A stretch of 64,000 nucleotides of DNA, from the NCBI GenBank assembly GCA_050179115.1, contig JBFXFL010000005.1, positions 1 through 64,000 of the forward strand. The letters are read 5' to 3'. A model generated the notes under the pieces. The model saw only the letters and a list, made by a program, of their open reading frames with translations. It was not told the DNA's origin and did no database searches. The stretch's first letter is position 1, and the number at the start of each line of letters is the position of its first letter. Shown here piece by piece: positions 42,904-53,204 of this stretch. The DNA comes from JAGPUQ01 sp050179115. Its GTDB lineage: Bacteria; Pseudomonadota; Gammaproteobacteria; Pseudomonadales; Porticoccaceae. The translations under genes and the position numbers were made by a program.

Positions 42904-43257
42904 ATGAGTCCGGAAGCCCTGATCGAACGCCTGCGCAACGCGCCCGACAGCCTGTCCTTTGCCGAGGTGCTGGCGGTGATCGACGCGCACTACCATTACA
43001 CCCCCACGGCATTCGTCAACGGCCCGGGCGAGGACTGCGTCCACAACCCGGCCGGGGTCAACGAGGGCTCCTGCCGGGTGCTGGCCTTTGCTCGCCGCCA
43101 TCGCCTCACCGAAGCGGAAACCCTGGCGCTGTTCGCCGAGCACCATCGCAAGGTGCTCGCCGATCCCGCCGGCAGCGACCACGCCAATATCCGTGCCTTC
43201 CGACGCCAGGGCTGGGCCGGAGTGCGGTTTGACGGCGAGCCGCTCGCGGTCCGCTAG
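42904..43257 (+). CDS. HopJ-family protein
   Basis: A 117-aa cytosolic protein of the HopJ type III effector family by name, although homologues are common in non-pathogens. Seen: FAEVLAVIDAHYHYTPTAFV, NGPGEDCVHNPAGVNEGSCR, HHRKVLADPAGSDHANIRAF. The start ATG 42904 has GGAGAGCG upstream. No type III secretion genes are nearby. Role unknown. Confidence 0.88.
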   Translation: MSPEALIERLRNAPDSLSFAEVLAVIDAHYHYTPTAFVNGPGEDCVHNPAGVNEGSCRVLAFARRHRLTEAETLALFAEHHRKVLADPAGSDHANIRAFRRQGWAGVRFDGEPLAVR

Positions 43258-43578
43258 GCGATACCGCCCGCGTCCGCTTTGCGTCCGCACGGGTTGGCGC
43301 AGTTCTCCCTTCCGGGGCGCATCGGTCTGCGGATTTGACCACTGGTCGGCCTGTGGCGTGACAATGGCTGGCGTACCCACCTATACTCAAGGTGGAAAAT
43401 CAGGTTTGCGCGGCAGTTGCCTGATACATTTGGTAAATTGGCGGTTAGCTGAGGTGCGGGAACCGAGTCGAACCACGGTTTGTCCGGGGTTGGACTAGCT
43501 ACGCGGGCGGTAGCAGGTTGCAGGACCGCCTCGCGGGATCGAATCCCGGCATGAGCCCGGCACACAGCGTAGAGGCTG
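43258..43578. other. 321-base intergenic region ahead of the pilin operon
   Basis: No gene. It contains a good promoter candidate (43358-43387) and then 190 bases of leader up to fimT. A tRNA T-arm-like string (GGGATCGAATCCC near 43537) is present but without the other tRNA arms. Confidence 0.6.
43358..43387 (+). promoter_or_regulatory. Predicted promoter of the minor pilin operon
   Basis: GTGACA (43358-43363), spacer of 18 bases and TATACT (43382-43387) match a sigma-70 promoter at five of six bases in each box. It is the best candidate upstream of fimT and implies a leader RNA of about 185 bases. Confidence 0.4.
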
Positions 43579-44178
43579 ATGGATATAGCGAAAGGCATTC
43601 GAAGGCACGGCGCAGCGGGTTCGCTCAGCGCTGGGTTTACCATCATTGAGTTGGCGGTGACCCTGGTAGTGCTGGCCGTCCTGGTTGCGGTCGCCGTGCC
43701 CTCCTTTACCCGGCTGCTGCTCGATGCCCACCGCGCCACCGTATTGAGCGAATTGACCGCAGCGCTCAACCTGGCGCGGGCCGAAGCCCTTGGCCGCGGG
43801 CTGCCGGTTGCGGTGTGCCGCAGTTCCGACGCGGCCAGCTGTGGCAGTGGCCCCTGGGAGGAAGGCTGGCTGGTGTTCGTCAATGACGACAACGACAGCC
43901 CTGCAGCCGTGGATGGCGGCGAAGAGATTCTGAAAGTGCGGCAGGAATCACAACCCGCCTACGCACTGGTTCCAGTCGTCAACTATGCGAATTTCATCAC
44001 CTATCGCGCCGACGGCAGCGTCAATAATCTCGGCAGGATCACTTACTGCGACCGGCGCGGCGTAGCCGAGGCGCGGGCGCTGCTGGTCAACCGCATTGGG
44101 AGAGTACGTTTGAGCCGGGACACCGACGACGATGGCATCGACGAAGACGAGGCCGGTAGTGATCTTGTCTGCCCCTGA
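43579..44178 (+). CDS. fimT: Minor pilin FimT/GspH family
   Basis: A 199-aa pseudopilin. Prepilin cleavage site G|FTIIELAVTLVVLAVLVAVA, with the leader ending at about residue 19 and the hydrophobic helix following. The C-terminal domain has two cysteines in VCRSSDAASCGSG and ends DEAGSDLVCP. It is the first gene of the minor-pilin operon and would initiate pilus assembly with PilV, PilW, PilX and PilY1. Frame overlaps pilV. Confidence 0.9.
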   Translation: MDIAKGIRRHGAAGSLSAGFTIIELAVTLVVLAVLVAVAVPSFTRLLLDAHRATVLSELTAALNLARAEALGRGLPVAVCRSSDAASCGSGPWEEGWLVFVNDDNDSPAAVDGGEEILKVRQESQPAYALVPVVNYANFITYRADGSVNNLGRITYCDRRGVAEARALLVNRIGRVRLSRDTDDDGIDEDEAGSDLVCP

Positions 44179-44623
44179 CCGCTATCCGGTGGCGCCGAGG
44201 GTCGGCCAGGCCGGGGTGGGACTTATCGAGGTGCTGATCGCCGTGCTGGTGCTCGCGATCGGGCTGCTCGGGTTGGCGCGGTTGGAGATCGCCAATCTGG
44301 CCACCAACCACGGCTCTCAACTGCGTTCCCAGGCGATGACGCTCGCCTATGACATCGTCGATCGCATGCGCGCCAATCGCGATGTTGCGCTCAATGGCGA
44401 CTACGACATCGCCCTAGGTGACGCGGCCCCATCCGGCACCACGGTAGTGGCGACGGACCTGCAGGAGTGGAAGGCTGCTTCTGCCCGGCAGTTGCCCCAG
44501 GGCGACGGTGCCGTCGCGCGCACGGTTGCGGCCGGAGTGACCCGGTTCCTCGTCACCGTGCAGTGGGACGATTCCCGCGGTGAGGCTCCGCCCATCCAGT
44601 TCGTCATCGACACGGAGTTGTAG
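44159..44623 (+). CDS. pilV: Minor pilin PilV
   Basis: About 154 aa. Prepilin site G|VGLIEVLIAVLVLAIGLLGL (typical of PilV with GLxxxE at +1 to +5) and QLRSQAMTLAYDIVDRMRAN in the helical part. The start is probably GTG 44159 inside the end of fimT, since the leader should be short; ATG 44132 is an alternative. Confidence 0.88.
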   Translation: MILSAPDRYPVAPRVGQAGVGLIEVLIAVLVLAIGLLGLARLEIANLATNHGSQLRSQAMTLAYDIVDRMRANRDVALNGDYDIALGDAAPSGTTVVATDLQEWKAASARQLPQGDGAVARTVAAGVTRFLVTVQWDDSRGEAPPIQFVIDTEL

Positions 44624-44625
44624 TG

Positions 44626-45762
44626 ATGGAGCGACAGGTTCGAGGTCGCGCGCTTCGCGGTCGGGGCCGACACCGCGGCTTTTCGCTGATCGAGTTGATG
44701 ATCGCCGTGGTGGTGGGCGCGGCCATCATCGCCATCGTGACCCGGATGGCGGCCGGGACCCTGGCGACCTATCGCTCGGACGAATACCTCGCCCGGCTCC
44801 AGGAGAATGCGCGTTTCGCCATCGAGCAGCTTGATTTTGCCGGCCGCATGGCCGGCTTCAGTGGCTGTTCGCGCAACATCAACAGCCTGCTCAATACCGC
44901 TGCCGCGGCCTATGAGCCCGGTATCTACGACATCACCCGGGTCTTCTCGGGCTGGGAGTACGACAGCACCGGCGACGGCGACGACTACAGCATCGCCACG
45001 CTCGACCCCGTCGGTGCCGCTCTGGGCGAGTGGAGCGACGCCGGTGGCAACGATCTGGTCGACGACTTGCAGAACCTGGTGGTGCCGGGCACCGACGTGC
45101 TGGTGGTCAAGTACGCCGACCGGGTGCTCGACGTCGGGGCCAGCGGCACTACCGCGGCCAATGCCGTCACCATCGGCCTCACCGGCAACAATGGCATCAG
45201 CCAGAACTCCCTGGTGCTGATTTCCGATTGCGTGGGCAGCGATCTCTTCCAGAATCGCGCTGCCAACAACGCCGCCCAGTTGTCCCGGACCGACAGTGGC
45301 GGCAGCCCGGGCAATGTCGCCCCGGCTTCCGCCAATCTCAGTCACGCCTTTGGCACGGATATGGAGATCTATACCTTTACGGTGGCGGTGTATTTTGTCG
45401 GCCGCGGGCCCAGCGGTGAGCCGGCCCTGTTCCGCCGCACCCATCATGCCGCCGGCGTCAACGGCGTCGAGACCCTGGAACTGGTCGAAGGTGTCGAGAA
45501 CATGCAGATTCTCTACGGCGAGGATCTCGACGGCGATCGCCTCGCCGACGTCTATCGCACCTCGGACGCGGTCGCCGATTGGGCCGACGTCGTGGCCGCG
45601 CGTGTCGGCCTGCTGCTGCGCACCGTGGAGAGCGGCCGTCAGGAGAACGACACGGCCATCTACGAGCTGCTGGGCACCAATGTCACCCCGCTCGCCGCCG
45701 ATGCCCGCCGCCATCGCCGGGTATTCACCACCACCATCGCCTTGCGCAACCGGGTGGGATGA
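44626..45762 (+). CDS. pilW: Minor pilin PilW
   Basis: A 378-aa pilin-like protein: basic leader, G|FSLIELMIAVVVGAAIIAIV, then RSDEYLARLQENARFAIEQL and a long C-terminal domain with FSGCSRNINS and EGVENMQILYGEDLDGDRLA. Length and motifs match PilW. Overlaps pilX. Confidence 0.92.
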   Translation: MERQVRGRALRGRGRHRGFSLIELMIAVVVGAAIIAIVTRMAAGTLATYRSDEYLARLQENARFAIEQLDFAGRMAGFSGCSRNINSLLNTAAAAYEPGIYDITRVFSGWEYDSTGDGDDYSIATLDPVGAALGEWSDAGGNDLVDDLQNLVVPGTDVLVVKYADRVLDVGASGTTAANAVTIGLTGNNGISQNSLVLISDCVGSDLFQNRAANNAAQLSRTDSGGSPGNVAPASANLSHAFGTDMEIYTFTVAVYFVGRGPSGEPALFRRTHHAAGVNGVETLELVEGVENMQILYGEDLDGDRLADVYRTSDAVADWADVVAARVGLLLRTVESGRQENDTAIYELLGTNVTPLAADARRHRRVFTTTIALRNRVG

Positions 45763-46316
45763 TGCATACCCAGGCGCGCCCATTGCTGCCCACCGCTCCC
45801 CTGTCGACGGTACCGGGATACCGGCAGCGGGGTTTGGTGCTGCCGTTGGCACTGATTCTGCTTGTGGTGCTGACACTGGCCGGGGTCGGCGCGGCCCGGG
45901 TCAATATCCTGCAGGAGCGCATGGTGGGGGCCACCTACAACCGGCAACTCGCGTTCCAGGCTGCCGAGGCCGCGCTTCGCGAAGGAGAGCGTTTCCTGCA
46001 GCAGGCGCTGCTACCGGCGTTCAACGGCAGCGGTGGCCTCTACCTGGCGCCGCTGCCGAGCGCGGCCCGTGTCTGGGACGGCTGGAGCGCGAGCGACTGG
46101 ACCAGCAATGGCATCACCTACGGCGGCGGCCTCAGCGAAGTGGCCGCCCAGCCCGTGTACGTCATCGAGGAGCTCGCCCGCACGCCCGGCAGCGGCGGCA
46201 GCCTGGGGGCGGGCCAGCCGCAGCCGGAAACCGTTTATTACCGTATCACCGCCCGCGCCGTGGGCGGCAACCTCAACAGCGTGGTACTGCTGCAATCCAT
46301 CTATAGGAGGGAATGA
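45759..46316 (+). CDS. pilX: Minor pilin PilX
   Basis: A 185-aa protein: N-terminal RGLVLPLALILLVVLTLAGV, like PilX without a classical Glu+5, then RVNILQERMVGATYNRQLAF and QAAEAALREGERFLQQ, the PilX_N signature. ATG overlaps the pilW TGA. It works with PilY1 at the pilus tip. Confidence 0.9.
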   Translation: MMHTQARPLLPTAPLSTVPGYRQRGLVLPLALILLVVLTLAGVGAARVNILQERMVGATYNRQLAFQAAEAALREGERFLQQALLPAFNGSGGLYLAPLPSAARVWDGWSASDWTSNGITYGGGLSEVAAQPVYVIEELARTPGSGGSLGAGQPQPETVYYRITARAVGGNLNSVVLLQSIYRRE

Positions 46317-49300
46317 CCATGGCCATTCAGTGGAAGGCACTGGGCCAGTTGGACCAATGGCGGAACCGTGCGCCGTCCTGGGTGCTCGCGGCCATGGCAT
46401 TTGCCCTGGCGGCATTTGCGATGCCCGGGCGGGCGGCGTTCGATATCTATCAGCTGCCCATGTTCTCCTCGGGCACGGTGACGCCCAATGTGATGCTGCT
46501 GATCGATAACTCGGGCAGCATGAACAACATCATCTGGGCCGACGGCTTCGACCCCGCCACGGACTATCCGGACTGGAGCATCGACTGGAGTCCGACCAAC
46601 GGCAACGTCCATCTCTCCAACCTTTCGACTTCGGACTGCAGCAGCAGCCGCTATCGCGGCCGCCAGGGCGGCACGAGCAGCGGCACGCTCAAATGTCTGC
46701 GCCTGCCCGATCCCGTGGGCGGCGAAAACACGCGCTATGACGGCAATTACCTCAACTATCTGTTCGAGACCTATCCCCACAACACCGACCTACGGGGCGG
46801 CGTCATTCCCGATGAGACCCGGATGCAGGTCGCCAAGCAGGTGGCCACGGATCTGGTCAGCACCGTTACCGGGGTAAGGTTCGGAGTCAGTAGATACAAT
46901 ACCGACGGGTCCGACAACGGCGCCCAGGTCCGGCAGGCCTGCGACGACATGTCTTCGTCGCACCTGAGCGGTCTCACCAGCGCGATCAACGGCATAAGTG
47001 CGTCCACGAACACGCCGCTGGCCGAGGCCTATTACGAACTGACCCGCTATTTCCGCGGCATGTCGAGCTACCGTCCCACCGGCACCACCTACACCAGCCC
47101 GGTGCAGTATCGCTGCCAGGACAACTACATCATCGCCGTCACCGACGGCTACCCGACTTACGACACCAAGTTTCCGACCAACGACCCTGCGGATCAGGCG
47201 GACAGCACGCGCGATCTGCCCAACTGGGACAACCTGGCACCGCCCACCAGCGCAGGGACTTACCCGATATTTCCCCAGTATTCCGACGGCTTTCAGCCCA
47301 GCGGTTCCGAGGCCACCGAAGGTTATTCGCTGTACCTGGACGATATCGCCAAGTTTGCCTTTGATCTGGATATCCGCTCGACGGGGCTGGACCTGGATGG
47401 CGAACCCTGGGGCAGCCTGAGCGACCCGCCGCCGCTCGCCGGCGAGCCCGATTTCCGCCAGCAGAACATCTTCACCTACACCGTGGGTTTCGCCACCGCC
47501 AACCAGATGCTGGAGGATGCCGCGGAATATGGCGAAGGCCAATTTTTCGTAGCCAGTAACGCCGCGGAACTGGCGGCTGCGCTGCAGGAGGCGGTGCTCG
47601 ATATCCAGACCAAGGCCAGCGCCGCGGCTTCGGTGGCGCTCAACTCCACCCGGCTCGATACCAATCTGCTGATCTATCAGGCGCGCTTCGAGGGCGAGGA
47701 CTGGAGCGGAGACCTCAAGGCCATCGACGTCAACAACGACGGCAGTGTGGGCAGCGAGATCTGGAACGCGCAGTCCCGCATGCCGGCCGCCGGCGCGCGG
47801 ACGATCCTTTCCAGCAACTCCACCACCCGTGCCGGTATCCCCTTCGCATGGAACCAGTTGACTACGCCCCAGAAGAACATCCTGGGCACGGCGACCATCT
47901 GGACGGATCCCGGGTATTGTCGCTTTCGGAGTTGCAGTCAGCCCTCTGCGCTGGCCAACTGTTCCAAGTGCGGCCAGGTGATCACCGGCAATGGCAACGA
48001 TATCCTCGATTACCTCCGCGGCGATCAAAGCGAGGAGGAACAGAATGGCGGCGATTTCCGCGACCGCTCGGTGATATTGGGCGATATCGTCAACTCCGAT
48101 CCCCAGTTCGTCGGCCAGCAGGATTTCGGCTATCAGCTGCTGCCCGGCACGGAAGGGTCGAGCTATCTCACCTTCCGCGCCGGCTCCGGCTATCAGAACC
48201 GCCCGCCCATGGTTTATGTGGGCGCCAACGACGGCATGCTGCACGGCTTTCAGGCCAGCGAGTCCGGTGCCAATGCCGGTGTCGAGAAGGTGGCCTATGT
48301 GCCGCTGGCGAGTTATCAGCATATCTCCAAGCTGGCCGATCCCGATTACAGCCACAGGTTTTTCGTCGACGGTACCGCCGGGTTCGGCGACGCCTACATC
48401 AACACCGGCAGCGGTAATGCCTGGCACACGGTGCTGGTCGGCACCATGGCCGGCGGTGGCCGCGGCGTGTTCGCACTGGACATCACCGACCCCGACAACT
48501 TTGGTGCCGGCAAGGTGCTCTGGGATCGGGCGGTCTTCAGCGATCCCGACCTGAGCCTCAACGATGAAGCTGATCTGGGCTACACCTATGGCCAGCCGAG
48601 CGTGGTGCGCATGCACAACGGCAAGTGGGCGGCGGTGCTCGGCAACGGCTACAACAGCACTAACAATCGTGCCGTGCTGTTGATCCTCGATCTGGTAACC
48701 GGTGCGGTGATGCGCAAGATCGACACGGGAGTGGGCACTGCCAGCCAGCCGAACGGGTTGTCGACGCCCATTCCCGTCGATGTGGACGGCGACCGCATCA
48801 CCGACGCCATCTACGCCGGCGATATGCGCGGTAACCTGTGGAAATTCGATGTGAGCGGCAGCAGTGTCGCCTCCTGGACGGTGGCCTACTCGGGCACGCC
48901 CCTGTTTGTGGCCACGGATCCGAGCGGGGTCCGGCAACCCATCACCGCGCGGCCGGAGGTCACCAAACACCCGGTCTCCGGGGTAGTGGTCCTGTTCGGC
49001 ACCGGCAAGTACTTCGAGGAGGTGGACCGGCGGATCGTCACCCCCGCGCAGACCCAGACGTTCTATGGCGTCTATGACGACGGTGCGGCAGTCACGGGTT
49101 CGCGCAGTGCTTTACTCCAGCAGAGTGTGATTGCGGAACTCCCCTCCACCGATCCCGGTAACCCTTCCGCCGGAACGGCCAACCCGGTCGATGTGCGCGT
49201 CACCACTTTGCTGTCCCCTTCGGCGACACAGAAGGGTTGGTTTCTCGACTTGCCCACGGTCGGCGAAAGACAGGTCAGCCGGCCGATCGTGCGCGATCAG

Positions 49301-49657
49301 CGGGTGATCTTTACCACGGTAATCCCGAATGACAGCGCCTGCCTGATCGGCGGCACCAGCTGGCTGATGGAGATGGATTCGGTCACCGGGTCGCGGCTGC
49401 CGTTCTCGCCCTTCGACCTCAATGACGACAACCAGTTTACCGCGGCCGACTATGTCGAGGTCACCGTCGCCGGCGAGGTGATCCGGGTGCCGGTGAGCGG
49501 CAAGAAATCGAATGAAGGGATCATCAAGACACCGGGTATCGTCGGCGCCGGTGATCTGGAGTACAAGTACACCAGTGGTACCAGCGGCGTGATCGAGGTG
49601 ACCGTGGAGCCCGGCAACACCGGCAGCGGCCGCCAGTCCTGGCGCCAGCTGCAATAG
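46313..49657 (+). CDS. pilY1: Type IV pilus tip adhesin PilY1
   Basis: An 1114-aa secreted protein. After a signal-peptide-like helix (residues 22-41) comes a von Willebrand factor A-like domain with the MIDAS motif DNSGS at 65-69, and then a C-terminal beta-propeller with FVGQQDFGYQLLPGTEGS, GANDGMLHGF, and the calcium loop DVDGDRITDAIYAGDMRGNL of PilY1. Another Asp-rich loop is DVNNDGSVGS. It promotes pilus extension and surface sensing. ATGA overlap with pilX. Confidence 0.95.
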   Translation: MTMAIQWKALGQLDQWRNRAPSWVLAAMAFALAAFAMPGRAAFDIYQLPMFSSGTVTPNVMLLIDNSGSMNNIIWADGFDPATDYPDWSIDWSPTNGNVHLSNLSTSDCSSSRYRGRQGGTSSGTLKCLRLPDPVGGENTRYDGNYLNYLFETYPHNTDLRGGVIPDETRMQVAKQVATDLVSTVTGVRFGVSRYNTDGSDNGAQVRQACDDMSSSHLSGLTSAINGISASTNTPLAEAYYELTRYFRGMSSYRPTGTTYTSPVQYRCQDNYIIAVTDGYPTYDTKFPTNDPADQADSTRDLPNWDNLAPPTSAGTYPIFPQYSDGFQPSGSEATEGYSLYLDDIAKFAFDLDIRSTGLDLDGEPWGSLSDPPPLAGEPDFRQQNIFTYTVGFATANQMLEDAAEYGEGQFFVASNAAELAAALQEAVLDIQTKASAAASVALNSTRLDTNLLIYQARFEGEDWSGDLKAIDVNNDGSVGSEIWNAQSRMPAAGARTILSSNSTTRAGIPFAWNQLTTPQKNILGTATIWTDPGYCRFRSCSQPSALANCSKCGQVITGNGNDILDYLRGDQSEEEQNGGDFRDRSVILGDIVNSDPQFVGQQDFGYQLLPGTEGSSYLTFRAGSGYQNRPPMVYVGANDGMLHGFQASESGANAGVEKVAYVPLASYQHISKLADPDYSHRFFVDGTAGFGDAYINTGSGNAWHTVLVGTMAGGGRGVFALDITDPDNFGAGKVLWDRAVFSDPDLSLNDEADLGYTYGQPSVVRMHNGKWAAVLGNGYNSTNNRAVLLILDLVTGAVMRKIDTGVGTASQPNGLSTPIPVDVDGDRITDAIYAGDMRGNLWKFDVSGSSVASWTVAYSGTPLFVATDPSGVRQPITARPEVTKHPVSGVVVLFGTGKYFEEVDRRIVTPAQTQTFYGVYDDGAAVTGSRSALLQQSVIAELPSTDPGNPSAGTANPVDVRVTTLLSPSATQKGWFLDLPTVGERQVSRPIVRDQRVIFTTVIPNDSACLIGGTSWLMEMDSVTGSRLPFSPFDLNDDNQFTAADYVEVTVAGEVIRVPVSGKKSNEGIIKTPGIVGAGDLEYKYTSGTSGVIEVTVEPGNTGSGRQSWRQLQ

Positions 49658-49683
49658 CCCGGCCAAGCAGAGGAGACCTAGAC

Positions 49684-50004
49684 ATGATGAAGCCAAAGAC
49701 GCGCGTCCGCCGCCCCTTGCACAGGGTATTGGCTCTTGTTCTCAGCCTGGCGGTGGCGGATGCCCTGGCGGGAGATAATGGCCGCCACGGGGGCGTGGTT
49801 CGGTCCTACGACGTGGCTACCGGAACTCTGCTGGTCGATGGCCGCCAAGCGCATGTCGGCCCCGCAACCAAACTGCTGGGGTACGGCGGAGAACGAATCT
49901 CGGCGGCCGACCTGAAACCCGGGATGTCGGTCGGCTACGAAGTCGGCCCCGCTGGTCCCGAGGGTATCCCCGAGATCCGGGTGCTCGAATTGCGGGCCAA
50001 CTGA
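49684..50004 (+). CDS. PilY2-position small periplasmic protein
   Basis: A 106-aa protein with a signal peptide (RPLHRVLALVLSLAVADALA) and a small beta domain (GGVVRSYDVATGTLLVDGRQ, LKPGMSVGYEV). It sits between pilY1 and pilE, where Pseudomonas encodes PilY2. Homology to PilY2 is not evident, so I only assign the position. The ribosome-binding site is GGAGACC. Confidence 0.75.
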   Translation: MMKPKTRVRRPLHRVLALVLSLAVADALAGDNGRHGGVVRSYDVATGTLLVDGRQAHVGPATKLLGYGGERISAADLKPGMSVGYEVGPAGPEGIPEIRVLELRAN

Positions 50005-50040
50005 AATGGCCGTGGCGGCTGGACTGACGGGTGGGGTGCG

Positions 50041-50463
50041 ATGACAAGAGCGGTGCATGTCCGGTCGCGGAACGCCGGGTTTTCCCTCATCGAGCTGATG
50101 GTGGTGGTGGCTATCGTGGCGATTCTGGTGGCGGCCGCCTACCCGAGCTATACCGATTCGGTGCGACGCAGCAACCGCTCCGATGCGCGCGCCACCCTAC
50201 TGCAGATCGCACAGAACCTGGAACGCTATTACACGGAAAACAATGCCTACACCGGGGCCACTCTGAACACTGCCGCTGCCACCGATGTCTGGCCCACCGC
50301 GACCTCCATGGAGGGCCGTTTCACGATCTCGTTCTCGGTGGCTCCCTCGGCGACTGCCTATACGCTGCGGGCGGTGGCCAACGGGCCGCAGGCCAACGAC
50401 AGCGAATGTGCCACCATGACGCTGTCCCATCTGGGAGTGAGGGCGCCAGCAGCCTGCTGGTAG
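50041..50463 (+). CDS. pilE: Type IV minor pilin PilE
   Basis: A 140-aa pilin: leader, G|FSLIELMVVVAIVAILVAAA, YPSYTDSVRRSNRSDARATL, LLQIAQNLERYYTENNAYTG, and a C-terminal pair of cysteines (SECATMTL ... PAACW) for the D-loop. Last gene of the fimT-pilVWXY1-pilE operon. Confidence 0.93.
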   Translation: MTRAVHVRSRNAGFSLIELMVVVAIVAILVAAAYPSYTDSVRRSNRSDARATLLQIAQNLERYYTENNAYTGATLNTAAATDVWPTATSMEGRFTISFSVAPSATAYTLRAVANGPQANDSECATMTLSHLGVRAPAACW

Positions 50464-50663
50464 ATGGGCAGAAACTGCCTTGAGCCTATTGCGGTCAACC
50501 AATCCGAGCAGGTCGCAACGCGGCGCCATGGTGGGCTATGTCACAGCCGCACCCGAGGACCCTGGTCTCGGGTTGTTGTGAAACCGCCCGTGCTGTGCGT
50601 ACCCGGCCTGCGGGTGCTACGACTCCGCTGGGAATGGGTCTGCCGGATGCGCCACGACGCGGC

Positions 50664-50772
50664 GGCCGGGCTTCAGTCGATGCCCAACTTCTTCAGCTTG
50701 TAGCGGATCTGGCGAAAGCTGAGTCCCAGCCGTTCGGCGGCCAGGGTCTTGTTCCAGCGCGCGGCGAGCAAG
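50664..50772 (-). pseudogene. Duplicated 3' end of pilR
   Basis: On the minus strand this is about 85-90% identical to the last 90 bases of pilR plus 3' flank (51823-51910): the helix-turn-helix LGLSFRQIRYKLKKLGID ending can be read here. It joins abruptly to the mntA-like remnant at about 50772. A third, identical-looking copy at 51592-51641 is likely an assembly artefact. Confidence 0.85.
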
Positions 50773-50921
50773 CCGCTCAGGCAGAGCACAAGCGCACACT
50801 GATTGCCCGTCTCGCCGAACTCACCGGGCGGCCCGTCGATCTTCTGGACTTGCGCACCGCCGGGGTTCTGGTGACACGCGAAGCGCTGACCAGGGGGCGG
50901 CGCCGCGCATGGATCGGCTGA
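50766..50921 (+). pseudogene. Remnant of a MntA-type nucleotidyltransferase antitoxin
   Basis: The frame reads AEHKRTLIARLAELTGRPVD, LLDLRTAGVLVTREALTRGR, RRAWIG before the TGA at 50919-50921. The LAxLTGRPVDLxDLRTA motif is typical of the C-terminal half of MNT-domain nucleotidyltransferases paired with HepT (type VII TA). The N-terminal GSxxxGxxxxxSDxD catalytic part is missing, replaced by the pilR fragment. Confidence 0.6.
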
Positions 50922-51060
50922 TTATTGGCGGAAAGTACCGGCGGAAAAAAATCGAGGCGCTGACACGCTGTGTCGCTCGATCCCGAGTTTTTTTCAGACT
51001 CGTAGGGCGGATAAGCGCAGCGCATCCGCCATTCCCCCGGGTGCCCCCGGCTGTCAAGCG
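50909..51060 (+). pseudogene. Possible remnant of a HepT-type toxin
   Basis: Overlapping the mntA stop (ATGGATCGGCTGA) is a frame starting MDRLIIGGKYRRKKIEALTR CVAR-like, which resembles the beginning of HepT proteins (short acidic/basic helix, then LRRCLxRI). It decays after about 25 codons and the RxxxxH active motif is absent. Overlapping stop/start and order match mntA-hepT pairs. Confidence 0.45.
51001..51050 (+). repeat. Dispersed palindromic repeat, copy A
   Basis: CGTAGGGCGGATAAGCGCAG, then CGCATCCGCC, an imperfect palindrome (GGCGGAT ... ATCCGCC), followed by CCCCGGGTGCCCCCGG. Related copies are at 51531-51580, 51758-51807, 56582-56612, 56671-56710, 56736-56766 and inside each unit of the array at 51091. 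Confidence 0.8.
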
Positions 51061-51090
51061 GCGGGGTTAGCCCACCGGGGGCTATTGTTG

Positions 51091-51532
51091 GTGGATGCGC
51101 CTGCGGCTTATCCACCCTACGTCGGTGACTCGCGGGCGCTTGGCCGCGCTTGCCGACCGGGGAATATCTGGTGGATGCGCCCGCGGCTTATCCACCCTAC
51201 ATTGGTGACTCGCGGGCGCTTGGCCGCGCTTGCCGACCGGGGAATATCTGGTGGATGCGCCCGCGGCTTATCCACCCTACGTCGGTGACTCGTGGGCGCT
51301 TGGCCGCGCTTGCCGACCGGGGAATATCTGGTGGATGCGCCTGCGGCTTATCCACCCTACGTCGGTGACTCGTGGGCGCTTGGCCGCGCTTGCCGACCGG
51401 GGAATATCTGGTGGATGCGCCCGCGGTTTATCCACCCTACGTCGGTGACTCGTGGGCGCTTGGCCGCGCTTGCCGACCGGGGAATATCTGGTGGATGCGC
51501 CCGCGGCTTATCCGCCCTACGTCTGTAACTCG
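51091..51532. repeat. 80-bp tandem repeat array, five full copies plus a partial sixth
   Basis: Units begin GTGGATGCGCCYGCGGCTTA at 51091, 51171, 51251, 51331 and 51411, with a partial at 51491. Copies differ by a few bases (CGTCGG/CATTGG, CGCGGGC/CGTGGGC). The first 31 bases of each unit are the reverse complement of the dispersed palindrome, the other 49 bases (TGGCCGCGCTTGCCGACCGG region) are unique to the array. The period is not a multiple of three and any open frame across it is fortuitous. Confidence 0.95.
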
Positions 51533-51641
51533 TAGGGCGGATAAGCGCAGCGCATCCGCATTTCCTCGGGGTGTCCCCGGAGGTCAGTCGATGCCCAGCT
51601 TCTTCAGTTTGTAGCGGATCTGGCGAAAGCTGAGCCCCAGT

Positions 51642-51741
51642 NNNNNNNNNNNNNNNNNNNNNNNNNNNNNNNNNNNNNNNNNNNNNNNNNNNNNNNNNNN
51701 NNNNNNNNNNNNNNNNNNNNNNNNNNNNNNNNNNNNNNNNN
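51642..51741. other. Assembly gap of exactly 100 N, flanked by identical 127-base ends
   Basis: The 127 bases before the gap (51515-51641) are identical to the 127 bases after it (51742-51868). This is what scaffolding of two contigs that share an unresolved k-mer overlap produces. The real sequence is probably continuous. Confidence 0.97.
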
Positions 51742-51810
51742 CCCTACGTCTGTAACTCGTAGGGCGGATAAGCGCAGCGCATCCGCATTTCCTCGGGGTG
51801 TCCCCGGAGG

Positions 51811-53202
<1,392 letters not shown>

Positions 53203-53204
53203 GA

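Noticed and set aside
43537..43549. tRNA-like T-arm GGGATCGAATCCC
   Set aside because: No matching acceptor stem, D-arm or anticodon arm could be traced around it.
51091..51532. Possible CRISPR array
   Set aside because: Units are contiguous 80-bp tandem copies with no variable spacers, and no cas genes are present.
51085..51614. Several overlapping plus-strand ORFs with repeated residues across the 80-bp array
   Set aside because: The period is not a multiple of three, so each ORF drifts through frames; there is no ribosome-binding site and the sequence is a repeat array.
51592..51641. Third copy of the pilR 3' end
   Set aside because: It is part of the 127-base stretch duplicated on both sides of the N gap and is best explained by assembly.
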